Of a DNA stretch of 14,678 nt, positions 13,417 through 14,678 are shown piece by piece; the first letter of the stretch is position 1, and each line of letters begins with the position of its first letter. Under the pieces are notes generated by a model that saw nothing but the letters and a program-made list of their open reading frames with translations, was not told the DNA's origin and made no database searches. The stretch covers positions 1 through 14,678 of the forward strand of contig JAJYWM010000199.1 in NCBI GenBank assembly GCA_021791455.1. Direction: 5' to 3'. Position numbers and translations under genes: made by a program. The DNA comes from a bacterium. Lineage in GTDB: Bacteria > Chloroflexota > Dormibacteria > UBA8260 > Bog-877.

Positions 13417-14388
13417 TCAGCCGCTCCCGGCTCCCGCCGCTGGCGCGGCCGGAAGTGGCTGCCGGGTCGCCACCACAAGCCCCACGCCCGCCAACACCAG
13501 CGCCCCGCCGATGAGGGTGGCCAATCCCGGGCGCTCCCCGCGGATCAGGACGGCAAGGGCTGTGCCCACCAGGGGTTGGATGAACAGGAGAGGGGCCATG
13601 GCCCCCGGCATGACACGCTGCAGGCCGTAGAACCACGCCCAGTAACCCATGACCGTGGTGACGACTCCCAGGTACAGCCCTGCTACCACCACGCCCCAGG
13701 TCAGGCCTGGCCATCCCCGCACTGCGAGCGCGGAGAGCCCCGCTGGCCACCAGGCGACCAGGCTGCCCGTGACTATGGCGGCCGTCACCAGGAACGGAGG
13801 ATAGCGGGACACCACGGTCTTGCCGACGATGGTGAAGAAGGCCTCCAGCACCAGGGACACCAGGATCAGCAGGTTGCCCAGCGCCTGGCCGCCCCCGAAG
13901 CCGCTGGGGAGGCGAAGCCCGCCCACGATGACGAGGTAGATGCCAAACCCTCCGGCCACCAGGCCCATAGTCTCCCAGCGCCTCACCCGTTCACCCAGGA
14001 GCAGAACCGAGAGCAGTACCGTCACCAGCGCCTCGGCGCCTATGAGCAGGGCCATGTCGGTGGCGGTCGTGATGCTGAGCCCCCAGTACTCGAAGGCCTT
14101 GTTGCCGATGAATCCCAGGGCGCACATGGCGGCGAGCCGCAGCTGATCCGAGCGGCCGTGGGGGAGAAGCCCGCGGTTGCGCCACAGATATGGGGCCAGC
14201 ACCAAAGCCGCCACCGTGAAGCGAACCATGTTCAGGCTGGCGAAGGGCCAGGTCGTCAGCGCGAGCTTGGCGGTGACATACGACCCCGCGAACAGGCAGT
14301 TCGCCCCGGCCAGGATCAGGAGGGCCCGCCGCTGCGGGCTCAAGCCGTCACGGCCGAACCGTCCCGGTGGAGGGCGGGAGCGGTGCAC
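13417..14388 (-). CDS. EamA/DMT-superfamily transporter
   Basis: Polytopic inner-membrane protein of 323 residues with two EamA repeats, roughly residues 20-153 and 170-305, giving about ten transmembrane helices. Family signs are LILAGANCLFAGSYVTAKLAL in the first helix, the PFASLNMVRFTVAALVL segment, ALVTVLLSVLLLGERV closing repeat one, and APLLFIQPLVGTALAVLIRGE closing repeat two. Such proteins export or import small metabolites, often amino acids or their analogues; the substrate here is unknown. The start is uncertain: GTG 14388 gives a basic N-terminal tail, while TTG at about 14343 would begin just before the first helix; neither has a good ribosome site. It lies 50 bases downstream of the dxs end in the same orientation, so may be cotranscribed with it. 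The C-terminal tail is Ala/Pro/Gly-rich. Confidence 0.88.
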   Translation of the reverse strand: MHRSRPPPGRFGRDGLSPQRRALLILAGANCLFAGSYVTAKLALTTWPFASLNMVRFTVAALVLAPYLWRNRGLLPHGRSDQLRLAAMCALGFIGNKAFEYWGLSITTATDMALLIGAEALVTVLLSVLLLGERVRRWETMGLVAGGFGIYLVIVGGLRLPSGFGGGQALGNLLILVSLVLEAFFTIVGKTVVSRYPPFLVTAAIVTGSLVAWWPAGLSALAVRGWPGLTWGVVVAGLYLGVVTTVMGYWAWFYGLQRVMPGAMAPLLFIQPLVGTALAVLIRGERPGLATLIGGALVLAGVGLVVATRQPLPAAPAAGAGSG

Positions 14389-14438
14389 TTTTGCGGGGCA
14401 GGGTCGGAAGGCCCCAGCGGCGCACGAAGGAAGTCGCG

Positions 14439-14678
14439 TCAGCCGGCGGCCTGGGCCGCGGCCGTCCCTCCTTCACTGGTTTCCAGCGCGGCGATCGCCG
14501 CCTCCGCCACCCCCTCTGGGGTGAGCCCGAACTCCGACAACAGCTCCGCCTGGGATCCGTGGGGCAGGAACCTGTCGGGCAGGGCAACCTGGCGGACCGG
14601 ACACACCACGCCGGCGGCCATGAGGCTCTCCATCACCGCCGCCCCGAGCCCACCGCGCACCGTGTTGTCCTCCAGGGT
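14439..14678 (-). CDS. dxs: 1-deoxy-D-xylulose-5-phosphate synthase, C-terminal part (5'-partial)
   Basis: The minus-strand frame is open to the right edge, so this is the last 79 residues of a larger protein. TLEDNTVRGGLGAAVMESL and LPDRFLPHGSQAELLSEFGL match the C-terminal transketolase-like domain of DXS, which condenses pyruvate and glyceraldehyde 3-phosphate to make DXP, the first step of the MEP isoprenoid pathway. The DRFLPHGSQAELL segment is characteristic of DXS rather than of other transketolases. The stop is TGA at 14439-14441, after a short Ala/Gly-rich tail. The EamA gene follows downstream. Catalytic thiamine-diphosphate domains are outside the window. Confidence 0.9.
   Translation of the reverse strand, partial: TLEDNTVRGGLGAAVMESLMAAGVVCPVRQVALPDRFLPHGSQAELLSEFGLTPEGVAEAAIAALETSEGGTAAAQAAG

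Noticed and set aside
13307..13630. A + strand open frame after glnA
   Set aside because: Its second half is antisense to the EamA gene, and the first half is in the hairpin-rich gap with no ribosome site or recognisable domain.

Overview
This is a strongly GC-rich bacterial window with compact genes, frequent GTG/TTG starts and several 1-4 nt gene overlaps. The proteins read like a high-GC Gram-positive or Chloroflexota/Dormibacterota-type bacterium. The pointers are an actinobacterial-style 7Fe ferredoxin, a PSP1/RicT protein directly behind holB (an order also known in Bacillus), a short Flp pilin with a GQGMVEYALI start, and a GlnA with a 'YHIDS.EGIWNSG' segment. The exact phylum cannot be fixed from sequence reading alone. 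Most of the window is core metabolism; I see no phage, transposon, CRISPR array, tRNA or rRNA.

Left part (1-4490, all + strand): the end of a PTS enzyme I whose reading frame runs off the left edge through a proline-rich linker, so it is probably the C-terminal part of a multidomain PTS protein. Next come a CDP-alcohol phosphatidyltransferase (pgsA-like) translationally coupled to an NAD-dependent epimerase/reductase, then a PlsC-type acyltransferase. These three suggest a membrane-lipid neighbourhood.

Middle (4547-8154, + strand): a tight run purE-purK-holB-ricT, covering the carboxylation steps of purine synthesis, the clamp-loader delta' subunit and an Fe-S PSP1 protein. The delta' protein lacks the usual cysteine zinc module.

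Accessory stretch (8182-11228): a MarR-type regulator (-) diverges from a DUF998-like membrane protein (+) that is broken by a one-base frameshift in a C run. A perfect 6-1-6 inverted repeat sits between them and looks like a shared operator. Then, on the - strand, an RDD membrane protein overlaps a SRPBCC/CoxG-like protein with a C-terminal membrane anchor. A lone Flp-type pilin diverges from that pair.

Right part (11329-14678): a 7Fe ferredoxin and a type I glutamine synthetase (+), the latter followed by a very strong hairpin and further smaller hairpins. On the - strand are an EamA/DMT transporter and, at the right edge, the C-terminal end of 1-deoxy-D-xylulose-5-phosphate synthase.

The best candidates for something less described are the RDD/anchored-SRPBCC pair, the MarR/DUF998 pair with its operator, and the possible HPr-enzyme I fusion. 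None is a demonstrated new system.
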